Assembly (NCBI RefSeq): GCF_002209355.2
Contig: NZ_CP106855.1
Span: 2,790,001 to 2,854,000 of the forward strand
DNA length: 64,000 nt
Source of the DNA: Bdellovibrio sp. SKB1291214
Lineage (GTDB): Bacteria; Bdellovibrionota; Bdellovibrionia; Bdellovibrionales; Bdellovibrionaceae
Direction of reading: 5' to 3'
Shown piece after piece: positions 1 through 7,753 of the stretch. The notes below the pieces were generated by a model that was not told where the DNA came from, did not search any database, and saw only the letters and a list, made by a program, of their open reading frames with translations. The first letter of the stretch is position 1; every line of letters starts with the position of its first letter. Both the position numbers and the translations under genes were made by a program.

Positions 1-1505
1 GGACGCCATTTGTGGTTAGAGTCCTTAGCTGTTTCAATAGGGTAGAAGTTGATATCTACCACGCGGTCCAAGTATTTCACTGCTGTGCGAACAGTTTTCG
101 CCAGTTTTTCAAAGTTGAATTGGCCATTTTCGACATGACGACCCAAGTTGACAGAACCCAAGTTACAAACTGCTGTTTCAGAGTTTGAAGTGACTTCCAG
201 GATTTCTGTGCACAAGTTGGAAAGATGGATCACATTACCAGCTTCACCAGTTTGGTTGGCTTTCATGTTGGAAGCATCTTTAAATGTCATCCAGCCGTTA
301 CCAGTCTGCGCAAGAGTTTTCATCATGCGAGAGTAAAGGTCGCGAGCTTTGATTTGTTTAGAGTACAATTTAGCGGCTTCCGCTTTTTCGTAAGCTGCTT
401 CGAACTCTGGACCATAAATGTCTACAAAGTGAGGAACTACGCGCGGGTCAAACAAAGACCACATACCGTCCGTTTCAACACGTTTCATGAACAAATCTGG
501 AACCCAGTTCGCCAAGTTCAAATTATGAGTACGTTTTGCCTCGTCACCTGTGTTGTCGCGAAGTTCAAGGAATTCCTCGATATCAGCATGCCAAGTTTCC
601 AAGTACACGCAGGCAGCACCTTTACGTTTACCACCTTGGTTTACAGCGGAAACAGATGAATCCATTGTTTTCAACCAAGGAATGATACCATTAGAGTGAC
701 CATTTGTCCCTTTGATCAAGGAACCACGAGAGCGGATGCGAGAGTAGGCAACACCAATACCGCCTGCGAATTTAGAAAGCAAAGCGATGTCTGTGTACTT
801 ATTATAGATCGCTTGCAAGTCATCTTGTGGAGAATCCAAAAGATAGCAAGAAGACATCTGAGGGCGCAAAGTACCAGAGTTGAACAATGTTGGCGTCGAA
901 GCCATATAATCGTGAGAAGAGATCAAACGATAGAACTCGACAGCTTCCTCAACTGTTTGAGCCAAACCACAAGCCACACGCATAAAGAAGTATTGAGGTG
1001 TTTCAAACACCTGACGTGTTGTTGGATTTTTCAACAAATAGCGATCGTAAACAGTTCTCAAACCGAAATATTCAAAACGGTCTGTGCGGTAAGGCTCGAT
1101 AGCCGCGCAAAGAGCTGCTTTGTTGGCTTCAACGAAATTTTTAGTATCTTCGGACAGCAAACCCGCTTGGAAACCAAAGTTTACAGAGTCTGCGAAAGAT
1201 TGGATTTTTTGAGAGCGAACTTCTTCGTCTACATATGTGCTCAAAAGGCGAGCCGCAAGGCGGGAGTACTCAGGCTCTTCACCGATCAACAAGGAAGCAG
1301 TGGAGATACAAAGGTTGTCGAGCTCATTTGTCGTCGCACCATCATAGAGACCACTGATAGCTTTCGTAGCTACGCGAAGCGGGTCCACTTGAGTTAGACC
1401 TTGGCAATTACGAGTCACACGTTCAACGATCTTCGTGACGTCGACTGGTTCAAGAGTTCCGTCTCTTTTCTTAACTCTCATGATGTGAGCTGTTGTTTCC
1501 AACAT
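1..1505 (-). CDS. nrdA: Class I ribonucleoside-diphosphate reductase alpha subunit (5' part; cut by the window edge)
   Basis: The protein reduces ribonucleoside diphosphates to deoxyribonucleotides in the cytoplasm, with an NrdB radical subunit. I translated 501 codons; the 3' end lies outside the window. An N-terminal ATP-cone (residues about 8-95, MRVKKRDGTLEPVDVTKIVE) gives allosteric activity control. The active-site cysteine in MSSCYLLD is C220, and the N-L-C-T-E site (N430, C432, E434) matches the Asn/Cys/Glu catalytic trio of the family. The run GGKRKGAACVYLETWH is typical of NrdA rather than of the B12-dependent class II enzyme. I chose the ATG at 1505 because GAGGGGA lies 7-8 bases upstream; a second in-frame ATG (residue 9) lacks this. 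A probable NrdR box lies about 210 bp upstream. No nrdB is visible here. Confidence 0.95.
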   Translation of the reverse strand, partial: MLETTAHIMRVKKRDGTLEPVDVTKIVERVTRNCQGLTQVDPLRVATKAISGLYDGATTNELDNLCISTASLLIGEEPEYSRLAARLLSTYVDEEVRSQKIQSFADSVNFGFQAGLLSEDTKNFVEANKAALCAAIEPYRTDRFEYFGLRTVYDRYLLKNPTTRQVFETPQYFFMRVACGLAQTVEEAVEFYRLISSHDYMASTPTLFNSGTLRPQMSSCYLLDSPQDDLQAIYNKYTDIALLSKFAGGIGVAYSRIRSRGSLIKGTNGHSNGIIPWLKTMDSSVSAVNQGGKRKGAACVYLETWHADIEEFLELRDNTGDEAKRTHNLNLANWVPDLFMKRVETDGMWSLFDPRVVPHFVDIYGPEFEAAYEKAEAAKLYSKQIKARDLYSRMMKTLAQTGNGWMTFKDASNMKANQTGEAGNVIHLSNLCTEILEVTSNSETAVCNLGSVNLGRHVENGQFNFEKLAKTVRTAVKYLDRVVDINFYPIETAKDSNHKWR

Positions 1506-2031
1506 GTTGCAAATCCCCTCTGCCCAGTTCCTTTTGGGCAAAAAAATCCCCGCTAAATTTTGCCCCTCGCAAAAAATAGTCATGGTTTAAATATATAAAT
1601 ATGTAGATTGGTTGAGACTGAGTGCTAATCCTTAGCTTTGAGTCGTTGAAACATAATGTTTGCCTTTCGGCTCCCATTTCATTTCACAAAAACGTCTACT
1701 ACCTCCCTGTGTTACCCCTATATCTAGGGGCTGGTCCCGGGTGCCTCGTCAATAAGGCGGGTGTCGATCTCAATTCAACTTTGTAATTCTTTCGGTGAAG
1801 TTGCAAGAGTATTTTTTCAAATAACGCCAACTTTTTTGTGACGTTGCTCATCATTTAAGCAGATTTATCGCGGGTGTTGACTCGTCTGTCCTGCGAAAAA
1901 AGAGTGCAACTAGGCACCGTTTCCCGAGTGGAAAAGTAACGGATAGCGGTAAATGCCCGATTCCTCGTTGATCGACCTGTTATTTACCTGTCGTCATCTT
2001 ACAGAAACTTAAATTGAGTCAAAACTTAAGA
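1506..2031. other. nrdA upstream region, no gene seen
   Basis: This 526-bp stretch separates the nrdA start from the 3' end of the radical SAM gene. Both genes lie on the minus strand. It holds the 16-bp palindrome at 1715-1730 and presumably the nrdA promoter with a leader of up to about 200 nt. A TTGACG hexamer on the minus strand lies just upstream of the palindrome, but the spacing to the TAGATA inside it (20 nt) is too long for a normal sigma-70 promoter. I looked for a cobalamin riboswitch and saw none. A 68-codon open frame at 1471-1677 runs into nrdA in another frame and is not convincing. Confidence 0.5.
1715..1730. promoter_or_regulatory. Probable NrdR box upstream of nrdA
   Basis: The 16-base near-palindrome CCCCTATATCTAGGGG has the conserved C, A, AT, T and G positions of the NrdR-box consensus (acaCwAtATaTwGtgt). 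NrdR is the ATP-cone repressor of ribonucleotide reductase genes. NrdR boxes usually come as two copies about three helical turns apart; I could not find a convincing second copy at that spacing. Confidence 0.5.
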
Positions 2032-3033
2032 CTAGGTCGCGTCCACGCGGCGGGATTTTTTTAGCAAAAACGCCTGAGCAGCAGAATCCATGTCAGAATT
2101 TGCCGTAAAAAGTTGGGATTGGTAAGAGCCATGAGCGCGCAAATGATCGATGATCGCCTGATGTGTACCCATTTTATTTTTTGTCCAAGCAGGAGCCACT
2201 AGTTCATCCCAACGGGACGAGTAAGCTGCCAGACGGTGCAAAGCAAAGCGCGGTGATAGATGCTGCAAGAACAGTTCTACACGACGAGTGTAGGTTTCTT
2301 GATCGATGGGAGAAAACTCTCCGCGATGATACATCTCTTCCAAGGGGGTCTGTTTTAAAACGTGTAAATTGTGAAGTTTCACGTTTGTGATCGGCAACGT
2401 ATTTACGATCTCAGCCGTTTTAATAATACGTTCATCGGTTTCTTGGGGACTCCCAAAGATCAAGTGGATGCCTAAATCCACCTTCGTATTTTCGGCAATC
2501 TTATGAAGAGCCTCTAGCGATGCTTCCGCTGTGTGACCTCGACGCATGAACTCCAGCTCATCATTAAAGAAGCTTTGAACGCCCATTTCGACCGCTACAA
2601 AAGATTTCTCATTGTATTCATTCCAAAGATCTAAGACCGACTTCGAAAGGCAGTCCGGGCGAGTCCCCAGCGTAAAGCCTTTCACCCAGGGATAAGAAAG
2701 TGCGATATCAAAGTTATTACGAAGTGCTGAAACTTTGGTGAAGGTGTTCGTGTAGGCCTGAAAGTAAATCAAAAACGCCTTTGCATTATAGCGTTTGGAA
2801 ATATGGTCATGGTACTTTTCGATTTGAGTGCGAAGCTCCATGGTCATGGCTTCAGCATTTGCGGCAGAACCCCACACATCACAAAAGACGCAGGTCTGCA
2901 TGCCCTTTAACCCCATGCGGTTTGGACAATTATCAACGACTGTGACGGGGATCTTATAAACCTTCTCGCCAAAGAGTTGATTGTAGTGCTCGCTGATAGT
3001 GTGGTAGGGAAGTCCTAGCCAGCCTTTTTCCAT
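2032..3033 (-). CDS. Radical SAM protein, YhcC/TIGR01212 family
   Basis: This is a radical S-adenosylmethionine protein of the uncharacterised YhcC-like family; the substrate is not known to me. It starts MEKGWLGLPYHTISEHY, which is the usual start region of the family, so I used the ATG at 3033. The open frame continues 32 codons further, but that extension runs into the divergent gene at 3068 and is not conserved-looking. The iron-sulfur cysteines lie in NCPNRMGLKGMQTCVFCD, a CPNR...C-x2-C arrangement matching YhcC proteins. GIHLIFGSPQET and KLHNLHVLKQTPLEE are family-typical strands of the TIM-barrel half. The MnmC-like gene diverges only 34 bp away, so the promoters must overlap or sit inside the genes. 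Confidence 0.85.
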   Translation of the reverse strand: MEKGWLGLPYHTISEHYNQLFGEKVYKIPVTVVDNCPNRMGLKGMQTCVFCDVWGSAANAEAMTMELRTQIEKYHDHISKRYNAKAFLIYFQAYTNTFTKVSALRNNFDIALSYPWVKGFTLGTRPDCLSKSVLDLWNEYNEKSFVAVEMGVQSFFNDELEFMRRGHTAEASLEALHKIAENTKVDLGIHLIFGSPQETDERIIKTAEIVNTLPITNVKLHNLHVLKQTPLEEMYHRGEFSPIDQETYTRRVELFLQHLSPRFALHRLAAYSSRWDELVAPAWTKNKMGTHQAIIDHLRAHGSYQSQLFTANSDMDSAAQAFLLKKSRRVDAT

Positions 3034-3067
3034 AGGGCGGTTATGGGTTCTATTTTGCGGGAAGTCA

Positions 3068-3841
3068 ATGATTGAGGAAAAACCACTGAAATCATGGGAA
3101 GATATTGGATTTGAGATCGAAATTACCAAAGATCAAAGTCCCACGCTGCGCCTTTTGGAATCCTTAGATCCCGCGAAACCCTATGGCGAATCCATGCACC
3201 ACTCGGGCGGCGCCAGCACCGAAACAACATATCTATACGGCAGCGTCGCAGCCACCGTTTTAGAAAAGATCAAGAACCCTCATTTTATGGTGGTGGGTTT
3301 AGGGCTTGGCTATATCGAAATGAACCTCGCCCGCGAAGCTCTGAAGCAAAATAAAACAGTAGGTCTGATCACCAGCTACGAATCTATTCCTGAGCTGCGT
3401 GAATTTTTCTATTTATGGCTGCATGGTAAGCAAGACCAACTTCATCAAAATGTCGCGAAAGTATACGACGAAGCACTTCGCCACGTTTTAATCGGCACCG
3501 AAATCACCCCACAACAGTTAAAGTCTTTCTTGAGGGATCACTTTGCGAATCTGACGGATTTCCATGGCGCTCTTAATGAGGATGTTCAATTTATTTCTCG
3601 ATATCATGGTATTTTCTACGATGCTTTTAGTTCTAAGACTCATCCGCACCTTTGGGGCGAAGATTTTTTAAATCGTCTGTTGTTGCAATCTTCGGCAGAG
3701 ACAAGCGTCCTGACAACCTATGCTCTTAAATCGAATTTAAAACGAGCACTGCGTGCGCAGGGTTTTACTGTGACGGAAAGAGAGGGTTTTTTCACCAAAC
3801 GCGGATCAACACTGGGAACTCGCGGTTATCCAGAAATTTAG
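3068..3841 (+). CDS. MnmC-like SAM-dependent methyltransferase (DUF752)
   Basis: The 257-residue protein resembles the methyltransferase domain of MnmC, which finishes the 5-methylaminomethyl group on the wobble uridine of some tRNAs. Support comes from MVVGLGLGYIEMNLA (about residues 74-88), a SAM-binding glycine loop, and from the C-terminal stretch DAFSSKTHPHLWGEDFLNRL, then TYALKSNLKRALRAQGFTV, then GFFTKRGS. That stretch parallels the DGFAP...PEMW...F-x-R-x-L-x-x-GF...GF-x-x-KR pattern of MnmC. No FAD oxidase domain is fused, so it is the methyltransferase-only form. The exact tRNA role is inferred. The start is uncertain because the divergent neighbour is so close. Confidence 0.7.
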   Translation: MIEEKPLKSWEDIGFEIEITKDQSPTLRLLESLDPAKPYGESMHHSGGASTETTYLYGSVAATVLEKIKNPHFMVVGLGLGYIEMNLAREALKQNKTVGLITSYESIPELREFFYLWLHGKQDQLHQNVAKVYDEALRHVLIGTEITPQQLKSFLRDHFANLTDFHGALNEDVQFISRYHGIFYDAFSSKTHPHLWGEDFLNRLLLQSSAETSVLTTYALKSNLKRALRAQGFTVTEREGFFTKRGSTLGTRGYPEI

Positions 3842-3899
3842 TTTATAAACAGAATTTGTTTGCTAAAGCGCAGTTACCCGATGTTAACTTAGTGTTGCC

Positions 3900-4619
3900 A
3901 TGAAAATTCTGTGCTGGGTTCTTCCCTTATTTTGTATTGCTGGTTCTGTGGAAGCCAAGGTTGCTAACCTTGTGACTTTTCCGATTCCTTTATTAGTCGA
4001 AAACAAAGAAAAAGGTTTATTCATCGATTTGACTCGAGAAATTGCGAGTCATGTAAAAACCAAATTCCGAGTTCAAGTCTTGGCGGCAAACAAAGCCAAA
4101 CTGGCTTTTTTTAACGGCAAGGTTGAGGGATATTTTCCCGGATTGGACAACTCCGTCCCTAAAGACGCCGTCAGAACCATTCCATTTTATGTTCGTACCA
4201 ATTACATTTTCTATCGCGAAAATAAACCGTTTAAAGAGTTAAAAGACCTTTATGGAAAAAATGTCGGCCTGACTTTCCGCTATCATTATCCTTCGCAAAT
4301 CCAAGACAACACCAAAATTAAATTCAGTTACGCCGAAGACGACATCGCTAATATGAAAAGGCTTGCAGCCGGTGACATTGATGCCGTTATCGTTGAAGAG
4401 CGCTCGGGTCTGCGCGCCCTAGAGATCAGTAAAGCCAAGGGCGTTAGCTACAGCAAGGAAAGTCCTGTTTCCAATCAAGATTGCTATTTTGCTTTTAAGA
4501 ATGATCAAGAAGGTCGAAGTCTTCAGAAAGAATTCAATGTGGCTTTAGAGAAAATGAAAGCCGATGGAAGTTTGCAAAGAGTCCTGAATCAATCAGAACC
4601 CTTTGCCTTCAAAAACTAA
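3900..4619 (+). CDS. Periplasmic solute-binding protein, SBP_bac_3-like
   Basis: A 239-residue secreted protein with signal peptide (MKILCWVLPLFCIAGSVEA, cleavage after VEA). The order of segments fits the amino-acid/polar-solute binding family: a first lobe ending near FPGLDNS, the hinge motif FKELKDLYGKNVGLTF, a second lobe with MKRLAAGDIDAVIVEE, and the C-terminal LEKMKADGSLQRVLNQ helix. It would sit in the periplasm and deliver a small ligand to an importer, or serve as a sensor. No permease or ATPase lies beside it, so the partner is unknown. The ATG has no clear ribosome-binding site. Its 3' end overlaps the convergent vWA lipoprotein gene by 4 bp. Confidence 0.75.
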   Translation: MKILCWVLPLFCIAGSVEAKVANLVTFPIPLLVENKEKGLFIDLTREIASHVKTKFRVQVLAANKAKLAFFNGKVEGYFPGLDNSVPKDAVRTIPFYVRTNYIFYRENKPFKELKDLYGKNVGLTFRYHYPSQIQDNTKIKFSYAEDDIANMKRLAAGDIDAVIVEERSGLRALEISKAKGVSYSKESPVSNQDCYFAFKNDQEGRSLQKEFNVALEKMKADGSLQRVLNQSEPFAFKN

Positions 4620-5905
4620 TTATTGCTTGCGCCGAATGGTGCAGGAACCAAGTCTACAGCAAAGCGTGCGCCTTCTGTGTATTGGTACTTGATATCGCCC
4701 GAAAGTTTCACAGTATTTGAGCTCGCGTCGTATCTCCAGCCACCGTTGCCTTTGTAAGGAATCAGCTGGCCTTTGCCTTGAGCTAGCTCTTCTGGAGTAC
4801 CGTAGCGGACGCGAACCATCAAATTCCCAGATTCGTCGATACGAGGAAATTGGCTTAAACCGATTTCTTTTTCCAACGTTTTAACTGTGATCGAATCACC
4901 CATGCGACCCAATTCAGTGCCGAACTTTTCAGAAACGATGTTCATGATATACTTTGAGCGAATTTGCGCTGGGTTGCCACTGCCTTCATTCGCTTTAATA
5001 ATCATGGATTCCAAACGATCCGGACCGAAACCTTCTTTACAAGAGCCATTGTTTTTACCGTTCGTAAAGCATTCTTTGTGATACGTAGGGTGAACGCGTA
5101 AGCCGTAGTCTTTGTATTGATCTGGGGTATTTTTTGAAACCAATACACCATATACAGAAACTTTATCTTTTTTGCCGCCTTTGAAATCAATCAAAGTTTG
5201 CGCCATTTGTTCAGGAGTGATGCCAGCATCAGCGTCATCAGCATCAGTCAAAAAGATTACAACTAATTGAGCGTCGTCACGGAAGAAGCCTTCATTTGTT
5301 CCACCACGACCAATGCGTTGTTGATTTAGCGCAGCGGCAAGGGGAGTGAAGAATTCTTCAGTTTCCGGACCACCCATTTCATATCCCGCAACTCCAACTT
5401 TTAGAGTTGAAGCAAGAACTCCAGCAGAATCCTTTTTAGTGACAAAACGTTCAGTCGAATCGGTTCCTGCGATGGTTTTTGCAAAACGAAGTTCGCCTTT
5501 TTCAAAAGCGTCTGCCTTTTTGTAACCTGGAGCTTTAGGGTCATTCCAGTGTTTTCCATCCCAAGTAGTCACAACACCGATATGGTAGTCGATCATCTTG
5601 TTACTTGTGATGCCACTTGTGAAGCGATTTAAGTTTTTGATCAAGTTCGCTTGCGCCGTCTTCATAGAGTCGGAGTTGTCCATAACGAACAGGATATCAA
5701 CGCGGGGGTTGAAGTCGAGTTGGCTTTGGCCGCCGTCCTCAGTAATCCAATTGAACTGCTGGTCAGCAATTGTTGGGTAAACTGGGATTTTAGCTTTTTG
5801 GTCTTGAAGTTCTTTTTGTGAAAGCATCGTTCCTGATTCTTTTGCACAAGCAGACAGAAGCAAGAATGCCGAAAGATAAATGCAAAGAGCTATAAGTGGT
5901 TTCAC
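4616..5905 (-). CDS. vWA-domain lipoprotein, CglB-like gliding adhesin candidate
   Basis: A 429-residue predicted lipoprotein: hydrophobic leader with lipobox LLSAC (lipidated Cys20). A von Willebrand A domain begins near residue 68 with VDILFVMDNSDSM; D76, S78 and S80 form the DxSxS part of a metal-ion (MIDAS) site, and VVIFLTDADDADAG supplies a later acidic loop. Two more cysteines (HKECFTNGKNNGSC) could form a disulfide. It is the last gene of the gliding-type operon and overlaps the preceding gene by 4 bp, so it is translated with it. In Myxococcus the gliding adhesin CglB is also a vWA outer-membrane lipoprotein of similar length; the functional match is inferred from domain and context. 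Confidence 0.75.
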   Translation of the reverse strand: MKPLIALCIYLSAFLLLSACAKESGTMLSQKELQDQKAKIPVYPTIADQQFNWITEDGGQSQLDFNPRVDILFVMDNSDSMKTAQANLIKNLNRFTSGITSNKMIDYHIGVVTTWDGKHWNDPKAPGYKKADAFEKGELRFAKTIAGTDSTERFVTKKDSAGVLASTLKVGVAGYEMGGPETEEFFTPLAAALNQQRIGRGGTNEGFFRDDAQLVVIFLTDADDADAGITPEQMAQTLIDFKGGKKDKVSVYGVLVSKNTPDQYKDYGLRVHPTYHKECFTNGKNNGSCKEGFGPDRLESMIIKANEGSGNPAQIRSKYIMNIVSEKFGTELGRMGDSITVKTLEKEIGLSQFPRIDESGNLMVRVRYGTPEELAQGKGQLIPYKGNGGWRYDASSNTVKLSGDIKYQYTEGARFAVDLVPAPFGASNN

Positions 5906-6969
5906 ATTTTTCTCCTAACGTTCTGAGCGCATGACTTAGTCACAACGTCATATTTATCCAATTCGTCAATCCATGGACGGCCGTCATCTTTAAAGACCAA
6001 TTGGTCAGAGTTCGTCTCTTGGAATTTACCTTCAGAGTAAGCAGAGTCCGCTAGTTGTTGGTCGGTGTGAACGCGTTGAATTGCTTCCACTTCAACCAAA
6101 TTCAATTTGCCGATGATGCGTTTGTTTTCAACTGTTTCATCTGCTGCCAACTGTTGCATACGAACTTTCATATTTACGAAAGACTCTTTATTGATTTGAT
6201 CCAATTGAGTTTGCAAAGTTCTTTGTGTGTTGTTAGCAGCCAAAACTTCCATACCTTTTTGGCTGGCTTTAAAGCGAAGCATTTGTTTTTGTAATTCCAA
6301 GTCTTTATAGAAAAGAACTGGAAGCTTCAACATAGAGTCGCCCATGTCTGCCGCTGTCAAAGGGAACTTATCGGCTTTTTTCAAAACGTTTAAGAAAGCT
6401 TCGTTGAAGCCTTCTTTAGACAAAGCTTGAACAGACGCGATACGATCGCGTTGTTTTTCTTTGAATGCTTGAGTTGTTTTGAATACAGACTTGTAATCAC
6501 AAATCTTTAGCTCTGCCAATGATTGCAAGAAGTAAGCTTCTGCATTTACAACTTCCGCAAATTGCGGGCTGATCAAAGTTTTGGATTGAGCCAAAGCTTT
6601 TTCAGGACTGTTCATACGGAACTGAGCCCAGCCTTTTTCTTCAACAACTTGGAACCAGTAATCAGAACCACGTGGAACTTCATTGTAAAGAGCAAGAGCT
6701 TGAGAGTATTTACCTTGGGCAAATAACTCACGGGCTTTTTTAATTTTGTTTTTAGCGTTGTTATCATCTTTAGAGATAGCAACTTTGCCTTCTAGATTTT
6801 TAAAGTCCAACAACTCTAATGTCTTTTTGCCGGATTTGTCAGCTAAGGAAGCTTCCAGGGAATTTCCCCAGTCCTTGACTGAAAAACGCTCAGCAGCCAA
6901 AGCGTTGTGACCAACACTTAAAGCCGTGACCATTAGAAGTTGAGAGACTAGCGACGTTTTGGAAATCAT
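5902..6969 (-). CDS. TPR periplasmic protein of the gliding operon (AglT/GltE-like)
   Basis: A secreted protein of 355 residues. I placed the start at the ATG at 6969, which overlaps the stop of the upstream gene as ATGA; three codons earlier is another ATG. The signal peptide runs from MISKTSLVSQLL to NALAA. A tetratricopeptide-like repeat is visible at KKARELFAQGKYSQALALYNEVP, followed by long alpha-helical stretches (KASQKGMEVLAANNT, QTQLDQINKE) and an acidic, tryptophan-containing tail DDGRPWIDELDKYD with a cysteine near the end. This layout resembles AglT/GltE of Myxococcus gliding machinery, a periplasmic or outer-membrane TPR component. The assignment rests on layout and context, not on alignment. 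Confidence 0.6.
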   Translation of the reverse strand: MISKTSLVSQLLMVTALSVGHNALAAERFSVKDWGNSLEASLADKSGKKTLELLDFKNLEGKVAISKDDNNAKNKIKKARELFAQGKYSQALALYNEVPRGSDYWFQVVEEKGWAQFRMNSPEKALAQSKTLISPQFAEVVNAEAYFLQSLAELKICDYKSVFKTTQAFKEKQRDRIASVQALSKEGFNEAFLNVLKKADKFPLTAADMGDSMLKLPVLFYKDLELQKQMLRFKASQKGMEVLAANNTQRTLQTQLDQINKESFVNMKVRMQQLAADETVENKRIIGKLNLVEVEAIQRVHTDQQLADSAYSEGKFQETNSDQLVFKDDGRPWIDELDKYDVVTKSCAQNVRRKM

Positions 6970-7751
6970 AAAATCCATCCAAAGCCAAGGTTGCCAGTTA
7001 CTACGTCCAAAGAACGCTCACCTGTTACTGGTTTGTCAGTGTAATTCATGTAGCGGATCTCAGCGCGAGCCGTTAGATGTTTAGACATCCAAGCGCCAAT
7101 ACCAAGACCAGCTGTGTAAACCGGAGTAGAACCGCTAGACAAAGTGATTTGACCACCGCCACCAAGTAAGTACATGTCAAACTGAGTAACGCCGATATCC
7201 ATGAAAGATGTCTTACCATAGATAGGGTACCAGTTGATAACCGCCATCAAAGCGCTTTCAGGATAATCGATATCCACTGCATAAGCACGGCCACCAGCTG
7301 CGTAGTTTGCCTTTGCTTGATCGAAGATGCGCTTACCTTCTGGTGTCAAAGAGTTACCGTAGTCATAGTATCGTGCACCCAAAGACCAACGAGGAGTGAT
7401 GTGGAAATCAAGGGCTGCGCCCAAAGCTTGAGTTTTCGTGTAAGCGTCGCCACCGAAATTCATTCCGTAGTTTACACCAACCTCTAAGCGATTGCGTCTG
7501 TCAACGATACGCTCTTGAACGATACGAGAGCGGCTTTCAGACTTGATATTTTGAGCCATATTCATCAATTGCTCATTGCCTCCCAAAGAGTCGATATCAC
7601 TCGTTACATCTGAGTTATCAACTGGTGCGGCTTGAGTTTTAGTAACAGCTGCTTTTTTAGGAGCAGTTCTTTTCGCAGGGGCAGCGAATGTGCTCTGAGA
7701 GCAAAGTGCGATGAACAAGAATGTTGCTGAAAGGAATTTAACGTTTTTCAT
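6966..7751 (-). CDS. Outer-membrane beta-barrel protein of the gliding operon
   Basis: A 261-residue protein with signal peptide (ends TFAAP), a low-complexity Ala/Lys/Pro stretch, and a C-terminal half of alternating amphipathic strands typical of an eight-stranded barrel: RLEVGVNYGMNFGG, HITPRWSLGARYYDYG, ALMAVINWYPIYG, YTAGLGIGAWMSKHLTARAE. It ends GNLGFGWIL, with no terminal phenylalanine. In Myxococcus the Glt complex contains small outer-membrane barrels, and this is the likely equivalent. It ends inside the start of the next gene (ATGA overlap) and lies 2 bp after the upstream lipoprotein gene. Confidence 0.65.
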   Translation of the reverse strand: MKNVKFLSATFLFIALCSQSTFAAPAKRTAPKKAAVTKTQAAPVDNSDVTSDIDSLGGNEQLMNMAQNIKSESRSRIVQERIVDRRNRLEVGVNYGMNFGGDAYTKTQALGAALDFHITPRWSLGARYYDYGNSLTPEGKRIFDQAKANYAAGGRAYAVDIDYPESALMAVINWYPIYGKTSFMDIGVTQFDMYLLGGGGQITLSSGSTPVYTAGLGIGAWMSKHLTARAEIRYMNYTDKPVTGERSLDVVTGNLGFGWIL

Positions 7752-7753
7752 AA

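Noticed and set aside
148-1397. Several plus-strand open frames of 60-230 codons at the left end
   Set aside because: They lie opposite nrdA in other frames; the minus-strand frame translates to an unmistakable ribonucleotide reductase.
1506-2031. Cobalamin riboswitch before nrdA
   Set aside because: The leader is long, but the conserved B12-box sequences are not present and the enzyme is class I, which does not use cobalamin.
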